NCBI RefSeq assembly: GCF_013425525.1
Contig: NZ_JACCKA010000073.1
Span: forward strand, 124,001 to 188,000
Reading direction: 5' to 3'
Source: Luteimonas salinisoli
Lineage (GTDB): Bacteria; Pseudomonadota; Gammaproteobacteria; Xanthomonadales; Xanthomonadaceae
DNA: 64,000 nt
Shown: positions 49,524-59,490 of the stretch, piece after piece
Layout of the letters: each line of letters starts with the position of its first letter
Numbering within the stretch: position 1 is the stretch's first letter
Position numbers and translations under genes: made by a program
Notes under the pieces: generated by a model
The model's input: the letters and a program-made list of their open reading frames with translations, nothing else
What the model was told of the DNA's origin: nothing
Database searches by the model: none

Positions 49524-51192
49524 TGCTGCGGCCCGCGGTGTCGAGGTGCGCGCTGGTGTCGTCGTAGTCCAGGTGTTCGAAATCGCCGTGCGCCAGGTCG
49601 CCGTCGCGGATCACCGGCGGCACGCTGAAGGTGTGGTGCGGGGCCGGCGAGGGCACCGTCCATTCCAGACCGCGCGCGGCCTCCCAGGGCCGCGCCGGCG
49701 CGGGCGCGCCGCGCTTGAGCGAATGGAACAGGATGGCGAACATCATGAACGGCGTGAGGAACATGCCGAACGCGCCGATCGAGCTGATCAGGTTCCAGTC
49801 GGCGAACACCACGTTGTAGTCGGGGATGCGGCGCGGCATGCCGGCCAGGCCGAGGAAGTGCTGCGGGAAGAACAGCAAGTTCACGAACACCACCGACCAC
49901 CAGAAGTGGACCTGCGCCCAGGTCTCGTTGTACATCCGGCCCGACCATTTCGGCCACCAGTAGTACACCGCGGCGATGATGCCGAACAGCGCGCCGGTGA
50001 CCAGCACGTAGTGGAAGTGCGCGACCACGAAATAGGTGTCGTGGTACTGGAAGTCGGCCGGCACGATCGCCAGCATCAGCCCGGAGAAGCCGCCGATGGT
50101 GAACAGGATCACGAAGGCGATCGACCACAGCATCGGCGCCTCGAAGGTCAGCGAGCCGCGCCACATGGTGCTGACCCAGTTGAACACCTTCACCCCGGTG
50201 GGGATGGCGATGAGCATGGTGGCGAACATGAAGTAGATCTCGCCGCCCAGCGGCATGCCCACCGTGAACATGTGGTGGGCCCAGACGATGAACGACAGGA
50301 ACGCGATCGCGGCGATGGCGTACACCATCGCCTGGTAGCCGAACAGCGGCTTGCGGCTGAAGGTCGGCAGGATTTCCGAGACGATCCCGAACGCCGGCAG
50401 GATCATGATGTAGACCTCGGGATGACCGAAGAACCAGAAGATGTGCTGGTACATCACCGGGTCGCCGCCGCCGGCGGCGAAGAAGAAGCTGGTGCCGAAG
50501 AACTTGTCGGTCAGCAGCATGGTCACCGCGCCGGCCAGCACCGGCATCACCGCGATCAGCAGGAATGCGGTGATCAGCCAGGCCCAGCAGAAGATCGGCA
50601 TCTTCAGCAGGTCGATGCCGGGCGCGCGCATGTTGAGGATGGTGGCGATCACGTTGATCGCGCCCATGATCGAGCTGATGCCCATCATGTGGATGGCGAA
50701 GATGGTGAACGCCACGCTGTTGCCGCCCTGCAGGCTCAGCGGCGGGTACAGCGTCCAGCCGCTGGCCGGGCCGCCGCCTGGCAGGAACAGCGTCATCAGC
50801 AGCATGGTGAACGCGAACGGCAGGATCCAGAACGACCAGTTGTTCATGCGCGGCAGCGCCATGTCCGGCGCGCCGATCTGCAGCGGGACCATCCAGTTGG
50901 CCAGGCCGACGAAGGCCGGCATCACCCCGCCGAAGATCATCACCAGCGCATGCATGGTGGTCATCTGGTTGAAGAAGTCCGGGTTGACGTGCTGCAGGCC
51001 CGGCACCGCCAGCTCGGTGCGGATGATCACGCTCATTCCCGCACCGATGACGAACATCAGGAACGAGAACAGCAGGTACAGCGTGCCGATGTCCTTGTGG
51101 TTGGTCGAGAACAGCCAGCGCTCGACGAAGCCCTGCTTGTGGCCGTGCTCGTCGGTCTGGTGGTGGTCGGCGGTTGCGGTATGCGTGGACAT
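49507..51192 (-). CDS. ctaD: Cytochrome c oxidase subunit I (aa3 type)
   Basis: A 561-residue, 12-helix catalytic subunit holding haem a, haem a3 and CuB. Ligand motifs are MTTMHALVMIFGGVMPAFVG (haem a His), WFFGHPEVYIMILPAFGI (CuB His and the cross-linked Tyr), IVWAHHMFTVGM (CuB His pair) and VVAHFHYVLVTGA (haem a3 and haem a His). The K and D proton-path residues around these motifs appear normal. The N-terminus has a His-rich stretch (HTATADHHQTDEHGH). It is 35 bases downstream of ctaC and overlaps the 48-residue ORF by 17 bases. Confidence 0.98.
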   Translation of the reverse strand: MSTHTATADHHQTDEHGHKQGFVERWLFSTNHKDIGTLYLLFSFLMFVIGAGMSVIIRTELAVPGLQHVNPDFFNQMTTMHALVMIFGGVMPAFVGLANWMVPLQIGAPDMALPRMNNWSFWILPFAFTMLLMTLFLPGGGPASGWTLYPPLSLQGGNSVAFTIFAIHMMGISSIMGAINVIATILNMRAPGIDLLKMPIFCWAWLITAFLLIAVMPVLAGAVTMLLTDKFFGTSFFFAAGGGDPVMYQHIFWFFGHPEVYIMILPAFGIVSEILPTFSRKPLFGYQAMVYAIAAIAFLSFIVWAHHMFTVGMPLGGEIYFMFATMLIAIPTGVKVFNWVSTMWRGSLTFEAPMLWSIAFVILFTIGGFSGLMLAIVPADFQYHDTYFVVAHFHYVLVTGALFGIIAAVYYWWPKWSGRMYNETWAQVHFWWSVVFVNLLFFPQHFLGLAGMPRRIPDYNVVFADWNLISSIGAFGMFLTPFMMFAILFHSLKRGAPAPARPWEAARGLEWTVPSPAPHHTFSVPPVIRDGDLAHGDFEHLDYDDTSAHLDTAGRSNDREA

Positions 51193-51226
51193 GGCGTCTG
51201 CCTGGAATACTTTCGGTATGGGTCGA

Positions 51227-52198
51227 TCAGGCCGCGGGGGTCGCGGCGGCGGGGGCGGTGCCGGTCTGCAGCGCGGGCTCCTCGCCCTCGGCCGCGTCCT
51301 CGATCATGTCGGGGTCGACGCCGCGCGGGGCGGTGCCGCTGCCTTCTTCGTCGATCACCGAGGGATCCTGCGGCGCCGAATCGGCCTTGCGCGCGGCCAG
51401 CCAGGTATCGAACTCGTCGCGCGGGACCGCGCGGACCACGATCGGCATGAAGGCATGGTCCTTGCCGCACAGCTCGGCGCACTGGCCGCGATAGACGCCG
51501 GGCTCGCGGATCTCGGTCCAGGCCTCGTTGACCAGGCCGGGGATCGCGTCCTGCTTCCAGCCCAGCGCCGGCACCCACCAGGAATGGATCACGTCGTCGG
51601 CGGTCACCACGAAGCGCACCTTGGTGTCGACCGGCAGCACCAGTTCGTTGTCGACGTCGAGCAGGTAGGCCGGGTGCGCGTCGAGCTCGGCGCGGGTGGT
51701 GGCGCGGTTCTGGCGCAGGCGGTCGCTCTCGCGGTCCATGCGGCTGGTGAAGGAGACGTCCTCGCCGATGTACTCGTAGGCCCACATCCACTGGTAGCCG
51801 GTGACCTTGACGGTCATCTCGGAGTCGCGCACGTCGTACATCGCGATCAGCTTGGCGGTGGCCGGCACCGCCATGACCACCAGGATGATGATCGGCACGA
51901 TGGTCCAGATCACCTCGGCGGTGGTGTTGTGGCTGAACTGCGCCGCGACCGCGCCCTTGGACTTGCGGAACTTCACCATCGCCACGGCCATCGCGCCGAA
52001 CACGATGACGCCGATGACCACGCAGACCCAGAGCACGAACATGTGCGCCTCGTAGGCGTTCTGGGAGGTGGCGGTGACGCCGCGCCCCATGTTCAGCTGC
52101 CAGCGCTGCGGATCGGCGGACTGCGCGAGCGCACCCGTGGACAGCGCCATCGCGGCGAGACCCAGGGCCCATTGCTTGAAACGACCGGCTTGCATCAC
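51227..52198 (-). CDS. ctaC: Cytochrome c oxidase subunit II
   Basis: A 323-residue subunit with signal peptide (residues 1-26, ending GALAQ) and two helices (about 50-72 and 92-112). The periplasmic cupredoxin domain carries the CuA site: His in DVIHSWWVPALG and the QCAELCGKDHAFMPIVV cluster (two Cys, Glu, His, Met). A 60-residue acidic Ala/Pro-rich tail follows after about 265. No CxxCH is present, so there is no fused cytochrome c. It is the first gene of the leftward aa3 oxidase operon. An imperfect promoter region with a 10-bp dyad lies upstream. Confidence 0.97.
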   Translation of the reverse strand: MMQAGRFKQWALGLAAMALSTGALAQSADPQRWQLNMGRGVTATSQNAYEAHMFVLWVCVVIGVIVFGAMAVAMVKFRKSKGAVAAQFSHNTTAEVIWTIVPIIILVVMAVPATAKLIAMYDVRDSEMTVKVTGYQWMWAYEYIGEDVSFTSRMDRESDRLRQNRATTRAELDAHPAYLLDVDNELVLPVDTKVRFVVTADDVIHSWWVPALGWKQDAIPGLVNEAWTEIREPGVYRGQCAELCGKDHAFMPIVVRAVPRDEFDTWLAARKADSAPQDPSVIDEEGSGTAPRGVDPDMIEDAAEGEEPALQTGTAPAAATPAA

Positions 52199-52460
52199 TT
52201 TGGAACCCCGAATGCCTCGTTGGCGTCTGCTGGTGGCTGGCGGAAGCGCGACCGACCCCTCGCCCCGGGGAGTCCAGGGGCTGGATGGCGCGGTGGCGGG
52301 CTGCGGTTAACCCGCAAATGGTAGCTGCGGCAGGCATTTGCGGGCAAGTCGTGGCGCCGCGCCGTCCGCGGCTGAACGGCGTCACGGCCGCCCCGCGCTC
52401 CCCTGTCGCGGCGAACCGGCAGGCCCTAGAATCGCGGGCTTCGCCCGACCCCGGTGCCCC
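52199..52460. other. Divergent control region between ctaC and putA
   Basis: 262 bases that must carry both promoters. The most visible element is the inverted repeat at 52311-52344 described separately. Otherwise GC-rich; I cannot point to a clear -35/-10 pair, and no gene is visible. Confidence 0.5.
52311..52344. promoter_or_regulatory. Perfect 10-bp dyad in the ctaC-putA spacer
   Basis: cccgcaaatg (52311-52320) and catttgcggg (52335-52344) are perfect inverted repeats separated by 14 bases. It is placed 113 bases before ctaC and 117 before putA, so it could be an operator for either gene or a hairpin in a 5' leader. No regulator can be named. Confidence 0.5.
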
Positions 52461-55400
52461 GTGCCCACCATCCTCTCCCCGGAACTGCCCGACCCGCCGC
52501 CGCCGGCGCGGGCCGCGATCACCGCCAGCTGGGCGCTGGACGAGACCGCGCACCTGCGCGCCCTGCTCGCCCAGGCGCGGCTGCCGGCCGAGGACGGCGC
52601 CGCGGTCCAGGCCGCGGCCGCCGACCTGGTGCGGCGGGTGCGCGCACGGGCCCAGGACCAGGGCGCGATCGAGGCCTTCATGCAGCAGTACGACCTCGGC
52701 AGCGAGGAGGGCGTGCTGCTGATGTGCGTGGCCGAGGCGCTGCTGCGCATCCCCGACCCGGACACCACCGACAGGTTGATCCGCGACAAGCTCGGCGAGG
52801 CCGACTGGAAGCGGCACATGGGCCGGTCCGAGTCGGTGCTGGTCAACGCCTCCACCTGGGGACTGATGCTCACCGGGCAGCTGGTGGACCTGGCCGACGA
52901 CACCAAGCGCGACGTGCACAACGCCTTCCAGCGCGTGCTCGGGCGCGTCGGCGAGCCGGTGATCCGCCTGGCGGTGCGCCAGGCGATGCGGATCATGGGC
53001 CACCAGTTCGTGATGGGCCGCACCATCGACGAGGCGTTGGCGCGCGGCCGCAAGGGCCGCAACGCCGCCTACCGCTACTCGTTCGACATGCTCGGCGAGG
53101 CCGCGCTGACCGAGAAGGACGCGCAGCGCTACCTGCGCGCCTACCACGGCGCCATCGAGGCCATCGGCCGCGGCGGTCCGGGCGGCAGCTATGCCGGGGG
53201 CGACCCGTTCGCCGCGCCGTCGATCTCGGTGAAACTGTCGGCGCTGCACCCGCGCTACGAGCACGCCAAACGTCGGCGCGTACTGGCCGAGCTCGCTCCG
53301 CGGGTGCTGGCGCTGGCGCAGCGCGCCCGCGCCCAGGGCATCGGCTTCACCGTCGACGCCGAGGAATCCGAGCGCCTGGAGCTGTCCCTGGACGTGATCG
53401 CCGCCGCCTACGCCGACCCGTCGCTGGACGGCTGGGAGGGCTACGGCCTGGCGGTGCAGGCCTACCAGAAGCGCGCCCCGGCGGTGATCGACTTCGTCGT
53501 CGACCTGGCGCGCCGCCACGGTCGCCGCATCCCGCTGCGCCTGGTCAAGGGCGCGTACTGGGACAGCGAGATCAAGCGCGCCCAGGTCGAAGGCCACGAC
53601 GGCTATCCGGTGTTCACCCGCAAGCCGAACACCGACGTGTCGTACCTGGCCTGCGCGCGGCGCATGCTCGAGGCCGCCGACGCGGTGTACCCGATGTTCG
53701 CCACCCACAACGCGCATACCATCTGCGCGGTGCAGCGAATGGCGTCCCTGTACCTGCCGGGCGCGCTGCGGCCGGAGACGGCGCCGTACGAGTTCCAGAA
53801 GCTGCACGGCATGGGCGACGACCTCTATGCCGAGGTGATCCCGCCCGAGCGCATGGGCGTGCCGTGCCGGGTCTACGCCCCGGTCGGCAGCCACGAGGAC
53901 CTGCTGCCCTACCTGGTCCGCCGGCTGCTCGAGAACGGCGCCAACTCGAGCTTCGTCAACCGCATCAGCGACGAGGACGTGCCGATCGAGGCGCTGATCC
54001 AGGACCCGGTGGCGACCGTCGCCGCATTCGAGTGCCTTCCCCACCCCCGCATCCCGCTGCCGGTCGAGCTGTTCCGCAGCCAGGGCCACGACAGGAGCAA
54101 TTCCATGGGCCTCAACCTCGCCGATGACGACCGCCTGCGCCAGCTGGCCGAACAGGTGAATGCAGCGGTGGCCGACTGGCGCGCGGCGCCGCTGGTGCCG
54201 GGCGCGCAGCCGTCGGGGCCGGAGATCGAGGTCACCAACCCCGCCGACCGCCGCCAGCGCGTGGGCCGCTGGCAGGCGGCCGATGCGGCCACGGTGGAGC
54301 GCGCCCTGGCCAACGCGGTGGCGGCGCAGCCCGGCTGGGACGCGACTCCGGCGGCCTCGCGCGCGGCGCTGCTGGAGCATGCCGCGGAGCTGCTGGAAGC
54401 GCGCATGGCGCAGTTCATCGCCCTGTGCACGAAGGAGGCCGGCAAGACCATCCCGGACGGCGTGGCCGAGGTGCGCGAGGCGGTCGATTTCCTGCGCTAC
54501 TACGCCGGCCAGGCGCGCAAGCTGTTCGTGCCCGAGCCGCTGCCCGGCCCCACCGGCGAAACCAATACCCTGCAGCACGCCGGTCGCGGCGTGTTCGTCT
54601 GCATCAGCCCTTGGAACTTCCCGCTGGCGATCTTCACCGGCCAGGTGGCTGCGGCGCTGGCGGCCGGCAACAGCGTGATCGCCAAGCCCGCAGAGCAGAC
54701 CAGCCTGGTCGGCTACTACGCGGTGCAGCTGCTGCACGAGGCCGGCATCCCGCGCGAGGTGCTGCAGTTCCTGCCCGGCGACGGCGCCACCGTGGGCGCC
54801 GCGCTCACCAAGGATCCGCGCGTGGCCGGCATCGCCTTCACCGGCTCCACCTTCACCGCGCGCGCGATCAACCGGGCGATGGCCGCGCGCGACGCCGCGA
54901 TCGGCGTGCTGATCGCCGAGACCGGCGGCCAGAACGCGCTGATCGCCGATTCCTCGGCGCTGCCCGAGCAGCTGGTCAAGGACGTGCTGGGCTCGGCGTT
55001 CACCTCGGCCGGCCAGCGCTGCTCCGCCGCGCGCATCCTGTTCGTGCAGGACGACGTGGCCGACCGGGTCATCGAGATGCTGGCCGGCGCCATGGCGGAA
55101 CTGCAGGTCGGCGACCCGGCCCTGCTGTCGACCGACGTCGGCCCGGTGATCGACACCGACGCGGTGAAGATGCTGGACGAGCATGCCGCACGCATGGCCA
55201 CCGAGGCGCGGCTGATCGCCGAGGCCCCGGGCGGCGCGCACCTGGCCCACGGCACCTTCTTCCTGCCGCGGGCCTGGGAGCTGAAGTCGATCGACCAGCT
55301 CGAGGACGAGAAATTCGGTCCCGCCCTGCACGTGATCCGCTGGAAGGCCAACGAACTGGACAAGGTGATCGCGGCGATCAACTCCACCGGCTACGGCCTG

Positions 55401-55658
55401 ACCCTGGGCATCCACTCGCGCATCGACGCAACCGTCGAGCGCATCGCCTCGCAGGCGCGGGTGGGCAACGTCTACGCCAACCGCAACCAGATCGGCGCGG
55501 TGGTCGGGGTGCAGCCGTTCGGCGGCCAGGGCCTGTCCGGCACCGGCCCCAAGGCCGGCGGTCCGCACTACCTGCCGCGCTTCGCCACCGAGAAGGCGGT
55601 GACCATCAACACCACCGCCGCCGGCGGCAACGCCTCGCTGCTGACGCTGGAGGACTGA
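52461..55658 (+). CDS. putA: Bifunctional proline dehydrogenase / delta-1-pyrroline-5-carboxylate dehydrogenase
   Basis: A 1065-residue enzyme oxidising proline to glutamate. The FAD-dependent PRODH barrel is about 130-470, with [50 protein letters not shown] and FATHNAHT. The aldehyde dehydrogenase domain is about 560-1060, with [23 protein letters not shown], the Glu region [12 protein letters not shown] near 819 and the catalytic Cys near 853 in [12 protein letters not shown]. It begins at GTG 52461; the frame upstream lacks domain homology. There is no N-terminal ribbon-helix-helix domain, so this PutA should not autoregulate as E. coli's does. Confidence 0.96.
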   Translation: MPTILSPELPDPPPPARAAITASWALDETAHLRALLAQARLPAEDGAAVQAAAADLVRRVRARAQDQGAIEAFMQQYDLGSEEGVLLMCVAEALLRIPDPDTTDRLIRDKLGEADWKRHMGRSESVLVNASTWGLMLTGQLVDLADDTKRDVHNAFQRVLGRVGEPVIRLAVRQAMRIMGHQFVMGRTIDEALARGRKGRNAAYRYSFDMLGEAALTEKDAQRYLRAYHGAIEAIGRGGPGGSYAGGDPFAAPSISVKLSALHPRYEHAKRRRVLAELAPRVLALAQRARAQGIGFTVDAEESERLELSLDVIAAAYADPSLDGWEGYGLAVQAYQKRAPAVIDFVVDLARRHGRRIPLRLVKGAYWDSEIKRAQVEGHDGYPVFTRKPNTDVSYLACARRMLEAADAVYPMFATHNAHTICAVQRMASLYLPGALRPETAPYEFQKLHGMGDDLYAEVIPPERMGVPCRVYAPVGSHEDLLPYLVRRLLENGANSSFVNRISDEDVPIEALIQDPVATVAAFECLPHPRIPLPVELFRSQGHDRSNSMGLNLADDDRLRQLAEQVNAAVADWRAAPLVPGAQPSGPEIEVTNPADRRQRVGRWQAADAATVERALANAVAAQPGWDATPAASRAALLEHAAELLEARMAQFIALCTKEAGKTIPDGVAEVREAVDFLRYYAGQARKLFVPEPLPGPTGETNTLQHAGRGVFVCISPWNFPLAIFTGQVAAALAAGNSVIAKPAEQTSLVGYYAVQLLHEAGIPREVLQFLPGDGATVGAALTKDPRVAGIAFTGSTFTARAINRAMAARDAAIGVLIAETGGQNALIADSSALPEQLVKDVLGSAFTSAGQRCSAARILFVQDDVADRVIEMLAGAMAELQVGDPALLSTDVGPVIDTDAVKMLDEHAARMATEARLIAEAPGGAHLAHGTFFLPRAWELKSIDQLEDEKFGPALHVIRWKANELDKVIAAINSTGYGLTLGIHSRIDATVERIASQARVGNVYANRNQIGAVVGVQPFGGQGLSGTGPKAGGPHYLPRFATEKAVTINTTAAGGNASLLTLED

Positions 55659-55687
55659 TCTCCCGAACCTCCCGGGCAAAGTCTCCC

Positions 55688-55756
55688 GTAGAGCGGAGCT
55701 TGCTCCGCTGCTCCCGGCTCCGGAGCCCGCGCATAGCGGAGCAAGCTCCGCTCTAC
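55688..55756. repeat. GTAG-type palindromic repeat, copy 9
   Basis: Starts gtagagcggagcttgctccg, spacer cccggctccggagcccgcgc, ends agcggagcaagctccgctct followed by ac. It lies 29 bases after the putA stop, in the 262-base space before the AEC permease gene, which otherwise shows nothing. Confidence 0.87.
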
Positions 55757-55920
55757 GGAAAAGCGCGTTCCGTGGCGCCAGCCGCGGCCGAAGGCGCCCC
55801 CCCGGCGGCGGGGCGACCGGGCCCCTGTATCCAGCACACGCATCGCTCGCCTCCCGGGCGCGGAGAGACCACGCCGATGCGGCCCACCAAGATGAAGCCC
55901 GGTCTGGCAACCTCCTCCGC

Positions 55921-56838
55921 ATGGCCTTCGACGCCTTCGCCCTGATCCTCGCCATGCTCGCCCTGGGCATGCTGTTCGCACGCGTGCGGGTGCTGCCGGA
56001 CGCCGCCTCCGAGTCGCTCAACCTGGTGGTGCTGTACGTCTGCCTGCCGGCGGCGGTACTGCTGTACGTGCCGCGGCTGCGGTTCGAGCCCTCCCTGCTC
56101 GGCCTGGCCGCCACGCCCTGGCTGCTGGCCGCCGCCACCGTCGCGCTGGTGCTGCCGCTGGCGCGCCTGCTGCGCTTCCGTCGCGACGAACTCGGCGTAG
56201 TGCTGCTGTGCGTCGCGCTGGCCAACAGCAGCTTCATCGGCTACCCGATGATCCGCGCCCTGCTGGGCGACGACGCGCTCCCTTTCGCCGTGGTCTACGA
56301 CCAGTTCGGCACCTTCGTGCTGCTGTCGACGTTCGGCCTGTACGTGATCGCCCGCTACAGCGGCGATGCACCGCCTTCGGCGCGCGAGATCGGCCTGCGC
56401 ATCGTGCGTTTTCCGCCGCTGTGGGCGCTGGCGTTCGGCCTGACCCTGATGCCGGCGCAGCCGCCGGACTGGATCGCCCAGGGCCTGCAGCGGCTGGCCG
56501 ACGCGATGCTGCCGCTGGTGATGCTGGCCGTCGGCCTGGCGATCCGCCTGCGGATCCCGCGCGGCGAACTGAAGCCACTCGCCACCGGACTGGCGCTGAA
56601 ACTGCTGGTGATGCCGGCGCTGGCGCTGGCGCTCTCACTGCTGTTCGGCATGCAGGGGAAGATGCTGCAGGCCAACGTGCTCGAGTCGGCGATGCCGACC
56701 ATGATCACCGCCGCGGCGCTGGCGATCTCCCACAACCTCGCCCCGCGCCTGGCCGCCGCCCTGGTCGCCTACGGCATCCTGCTGTCGCTGGCGACGCTGC
56801 CGCTGTGGGCGGCATTGCTCGAAGCCCTTGCGGGCTGA
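55921..56838 (+). CDS. AEC (auxin efflux carrier) family permease
   Basis: A 305-residue membrane protein with about ten helices in two halves of five, the architecture of the AEC/bile-acid-like fold. Phrases such as SLNLVVLYVCLPAAVLLYV in the first half, NSSFIGYPMIRALLG (the central Asn/Gly crossover) and ESAMPTMITAAALAISHN in the second are typical. Bacterial members carry malate, malonate or other small organic acids; the substrate here is unknown. ATG 55921 begins directly in the first helix. It stands alone between putA and the convergent oxygenase gene. Confidence 0.88.
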   Translation: MAFDAFALILAMLALGMLFARVRVLPDAASESLNLVVLYVCLPAAVLLYVPRLRFEPSLLGLAATPWLLAAATVALVLPLARLLRFRRDELGVVLLCVALANSSFIGYPMIRALLGDDALPFAVVYDQFGTFVLLSTFGLYVIARYSGDAPPSAREIGLRIVRFPPLWALAFGLTLMPAQPPDWIAQGLQRLADAMLPLVMLAVGLAIRLRIPRGELKPLATGLALKLLVMPALALALSLLFGMQGKMLQANVLESAMPTMITAAALAISHNLAPRLAAALVAYGILLSLATLPLWAALLEALAG

Positions 56839-56928
56839 ACTGCCCGCTGGACGGATTTCAGGGCCCGGTTGCGCAGGAGCGTCGCCGGCATGTTCCTGCA
56901 GAAGGATCGATTTCCTCCGCCGCCTTTC

Positions 56929-57633
56929 TCAGGCTGCGTCGTGCAGGATGATGCCCAATGTATGACGGGCTCCGCTCATGACGGCGCTCACACCGTGCCG
57001 CATCTTCACCCGGTAGTCGCCGCGCGCGCCGGGCACCGGCCGTTCGTTCACCGCGAACGCCACCGCATCGCCTTGCCGCAGGGGCACTACCGTCGCACGC
57101 GACTGCATGCGCGGGCGCTGCTCGGTCAGTACGAACTCGCCTCCCGTGAAATCGCGCCCCGGCTCCGATAGCAGTATCGTCACCTGGATCGGGAACACGT
57201 GCTCGCCGTAGAGGTCCTGATGGAGACGGTTGTAGTCTCCGGGGCCGTACTTCAGCAGCAGCGGCGTCGGCCGCGATTGCCCTGCCGCATGGCACTGCGA
57301 GAGGAACTCCGCATGCGCCTGCGGAAATCGAACCTCCGAACCGAGCCGCTGGTTCCAGCTGTTCGCGAGCGGCCGCAGAGACGCGTACAGTCCGGTCCGC
57401 AGCGTCTCGATGGGGTCCGGCAGCGGGTAGGAAAAGTAGCGATACTCGCCGCGGCCGAACCCATGCCGATGCATCACCACCCGCGAGCGAAAGCCCTCCT
57501 CGCAGCCGTATCGCGCGGCCGTGGCCCGACAGGCCCCCACGTCGAGCAGCCCCGGCAGCCGCGCCCATCCATCGGATTCCAGGCTCGCCTCGACGCCGCT
57601 CCAGTCGTGCCCGCCGAGCAAACCGCTGCTCAT
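56929..57633 (-). CDS. 2-oxoglutarate/Fe(II)-dependent oxygenase, AlkB/prolyl-hydroxylase-like
   Basis: A 234-residue protein with the double-stranded beta-helix fold. The iron ligands are His and Asp in RLHQDLYGEHVFP (HxD) and a distal His in KMRHGVSAVMSG, with an Arg a few residues on in GARHTLG for 2-oxoglutarate. GRDFTGGEFVLTEQ is the strand between them. Its ATG overlaps the stop of ada by ATGA, so it is cotranscribed with an alkylation-response gene. A dealkylating repair role like AlkB is therefore likely, though the sequence is nearer to general 2OG-Fe(II) oxygenases than to classical AlkB. Confidence 0.85.
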   Translation of the reverse strand: MSSGLLGGHDWSGVEASLESDGWARLPGLLDVGACRATAARYGCEEGFRSRVVMHRHGFGRGEYRYFSYPLPDPIETLRTGLYASLRPLANSWNQRLGSEVRFPQAHAEFLSQCHAAGQSRPTPLLLKYGPGDYNRLHQDLYGEHVFPIQVTILLSEPGRDFTGGEFVLTEQRPRMQSRATVVPLRQGDAVAFAVNERPVPGARGDYRVKMRHGVSAVMSGARHTLGIILHDAA

Positions 57634-58685
57634 GCGGCACCCTCGCGTTCGAGCAAGGCGCGCTTGCGATCGACGCCCCAACGATACCCCGAGGGGGTCC
57701 CGTCCCGACGAACGACGCGGTGGCAGGGGATCGCCACCGCCAGCGGATTCGCTGCGCAGGCCTGGGCAACCGCGCGCACCGCCTTTGGTCGGCCGATCGC
57801 AGCGGCAATCTCCGCATAGCTCGCGGTTTTCCCCGCTCCGATCTTGCGCAACGCCTCCCACACCCGCTGCTGGAACGCCGTCCCCTGGATATCCAAGGGC
57901 AGGTCGAACCTGGACCGAGGCGATTCCACGAGCGCGATCGCGGCTGCCGCAGTCTGCTCGAAATCCGCGTCCGCCCCGACGAGGTCGGCCTGTGGAAAGC
58001 GTTTCTGGAGATCGTCCACCAGCGCCTGGGGGTCGTCGCCCAGAAAAATCGCACAGACGCCGACGTCCGTTGCAGCCACGATGATCGAGCCGAGCGAGCA
58101 ATCGCCGACGGCGAACCGGATGCGCGTTCCCGGGCCGCCTGCCCTGAAGCGCCCAGGCGACATGCCCAGCGCCGCGGGTGCGGCTTCGTAGAAGCGGCCA
58201 CTGGAACTGAAACCCGCGTCGTAGACTGCAGAAGTCACGCTGGGGGCGGTGGGCAGCGCCTGGCGCATGCGCTGCGAGCGCTGCGCCACCGCATACGCCC
58301 GCGGCGTCACGCCGGTGACGGACTTGAAGACCCGATGGAAATGGTAGGGGCTCATGCCGACCGCCTCGGCAAGTTGCGACAGCGGCAGAGGCGAGTCGTT
58401 CTGCTCGATCAACCGACACGCAGCGACCACCGCCTCCGCATTCCTCTCGCTTCGCGACCGGCCATTCGGCATGCACCGCAGGCAGGGCCGGAACCCCGCG
58501 CGCTCGGCCGCCGCGCAGCTCGCGTGGAACGCGATGTTCTCCGGCCGCGCGGCCCGCGCCGAGCACGAAGGGCGGCAGTAGACGCCGGTCGTGCGCACCG
58601 AATACACGAACTTGCCGTCTGCGTTGGGATCGCGCCGCTTCAGGGCGGCCCAGCAGGCGGACGGGTCAAGATGCCCGGATTTCAT
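57630..58685 (-). CDS. ada: Bifunctional DNA repair methyltransferase / transcriptional activator Ada
   Basis: A 351-residue three-domain protein. The N-terminal zinc domain has C37 (methyl acceptor) in VYCRPSC, with C41, C68 and C71 (RPCLRC) as metal ligands. An AraC-type helix-turn-helix is at about 85-180 (LSQLAEAVGMSPYHFHRVFK). The C-terminal O6-alkylguanine methyltransferase domain carries the acceptor Cys near 318 in IPCHRVVR. All are intact. Once methylated on C37, Ada activates its own operon. It overlaps the 2OG oxygenase gene by 4 bases, matching an adaptive-response operon. The divergent GST-like gene begins 164 bases away. Confidence 0.95.
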   Translation of the reverse strand: MKSGHLDPSACWAALKRRDPNADGKFVYSVRTTGVYCRPSCSARAARPENIAFHASCAAAERAGFRPCLRCMPNGRSRSERNAEAVVAACRLIEQNDSPLPLSQLAEAVGMSPYHFHRVFKSVTGVTPRAYAVAQRSQRMRQALPTAPSVTSAVYDAGFSSSGRFYEAAPAALGMSPGRFRAGGPGTRIRFAVGDCSLGSIIVAATDVGVCAIFLGDDPQALVDDLQKRFPQADLVGADADFEQTAAAAIALVESPRSRFDLPLDIQGTAFQQRVWEALRKIGAGKTASYAEIAAAIGRPKAVRAVAQACAANPLAVAIPCHRVVRRDGTPSGYRWGVDRKRALLEREGAA

Positions 58686-58848
58686 GCCACGACTCCCGAT
58701 CGACCTGGACCCACCTTAGCGCCCACATGCCAGGCTCGCTCCCCGATCCTTGCTCGGCAATCCTGCGCCGGGATTGCATCGCAAGATTCGGATATGCGCA
58801 GGCCCCGGCATGACCGGAAGATGGCCGTTTCCACATGCGAGGATCGCC

Positions 58849-59490
58849 ATGCTGACCCTATACGACTATCTTCCCTCGCAGAACGGCTACAAGGTGCGCC
58901 TGCTGCTGTCGCAGCTGCAGACGCCGCACCAGACTCGACTGGTCAGCATCTTCGAGGGCGCGGGGCAGGCGGCGGAGTACCGCGCGATCAACCCCACCGG
59001 TGCAGTGCCCGCGATCCGGCTGGACGATGGATCGGTACTTTCCGAGTCGAACGCGATCCTCGCCTACCTGGCCGAGGGAACGGAGTACCTCCCCGAAGGC
59101 AGGTTCCTGCGCGCCAAGGTGGCGCAGTGGATGTCCTTCGAGATCGATTACGTTCAAAGCACGATCGGTTCACTCAGGTACTGGGCCCTGACCGGAAAGC
59201 TCGAGCGGCGCCCCGAGGAACTCGTTGCGATGAAGCACGCCGGCGCCCGTCGTGCGTTGGGCGTGCTCGACGCGCACCTGGCTGCCACGCCATTTCTGGT
59301 GGATGGAGCGTACTCGGTCGCGGATATCGCGGTGTTCGCTTACGCACACCGCGCGGAGGAAGCAGGGATCGAGCTATCGCGCTACCCGGCGTTCATTTCG
59401 TGGGTGAAACGCATCCAGTCGCAGCCGCGGTTCCTCAGCCAGGTATTTCCCTATTCCATCGATCCTTACTCGTCCGGAGAGCTGGCCTGA
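58849..59490 (+). CDS. Glutathione S-transferase family protein
   Basis: A 213-residue cytosolic protein with an N-terminal thioredoxin-like GST domain (residues 1-78: LTLYDYLPSQNGYKVRLLLS, NPTGAVPAIRLDDGSVLSES with the cis-Pro and Glu-Ser glutathione site) and a C-terminal helical domain (ending with YSVADIAVFAYAHRAEEAG). In place of the usual catalytic Tyr/Cys the first helix starts SQNGYK, so the catalytic residue may be the serine. ATG 58849 is chosen because the first strand starts there. Divergent from ada; whether it belongs to the alkylation response is unknown. Confidence 0.88.
   Translation: MLTLYDYLPSQNGYKVRLLLSQLQTPHQTRLVSIFEGAGQAAEYRAINPTGAVPAIRLDDGSVLSESNAILAYLAEGTEYLPEGRFLRAKVAQWMSFEIDYVQSTIGSLRYWALTGKLERRPEELVAMKHAGARRALGVLDAHLAATPFLVDGAYSVADIAVFAYAHRAEEAGIELSRYPAFISWVKRIQSQPRFLSQVFPYSIDPYSSGELA

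Noticed and set aside
51057-56237. Minus-strand open frame of 1726 codons over ctaC and putA
   Set aside because: Antisense to putA and out of frame with ctaC and ctaD; a product of high GC and few stop codons only.
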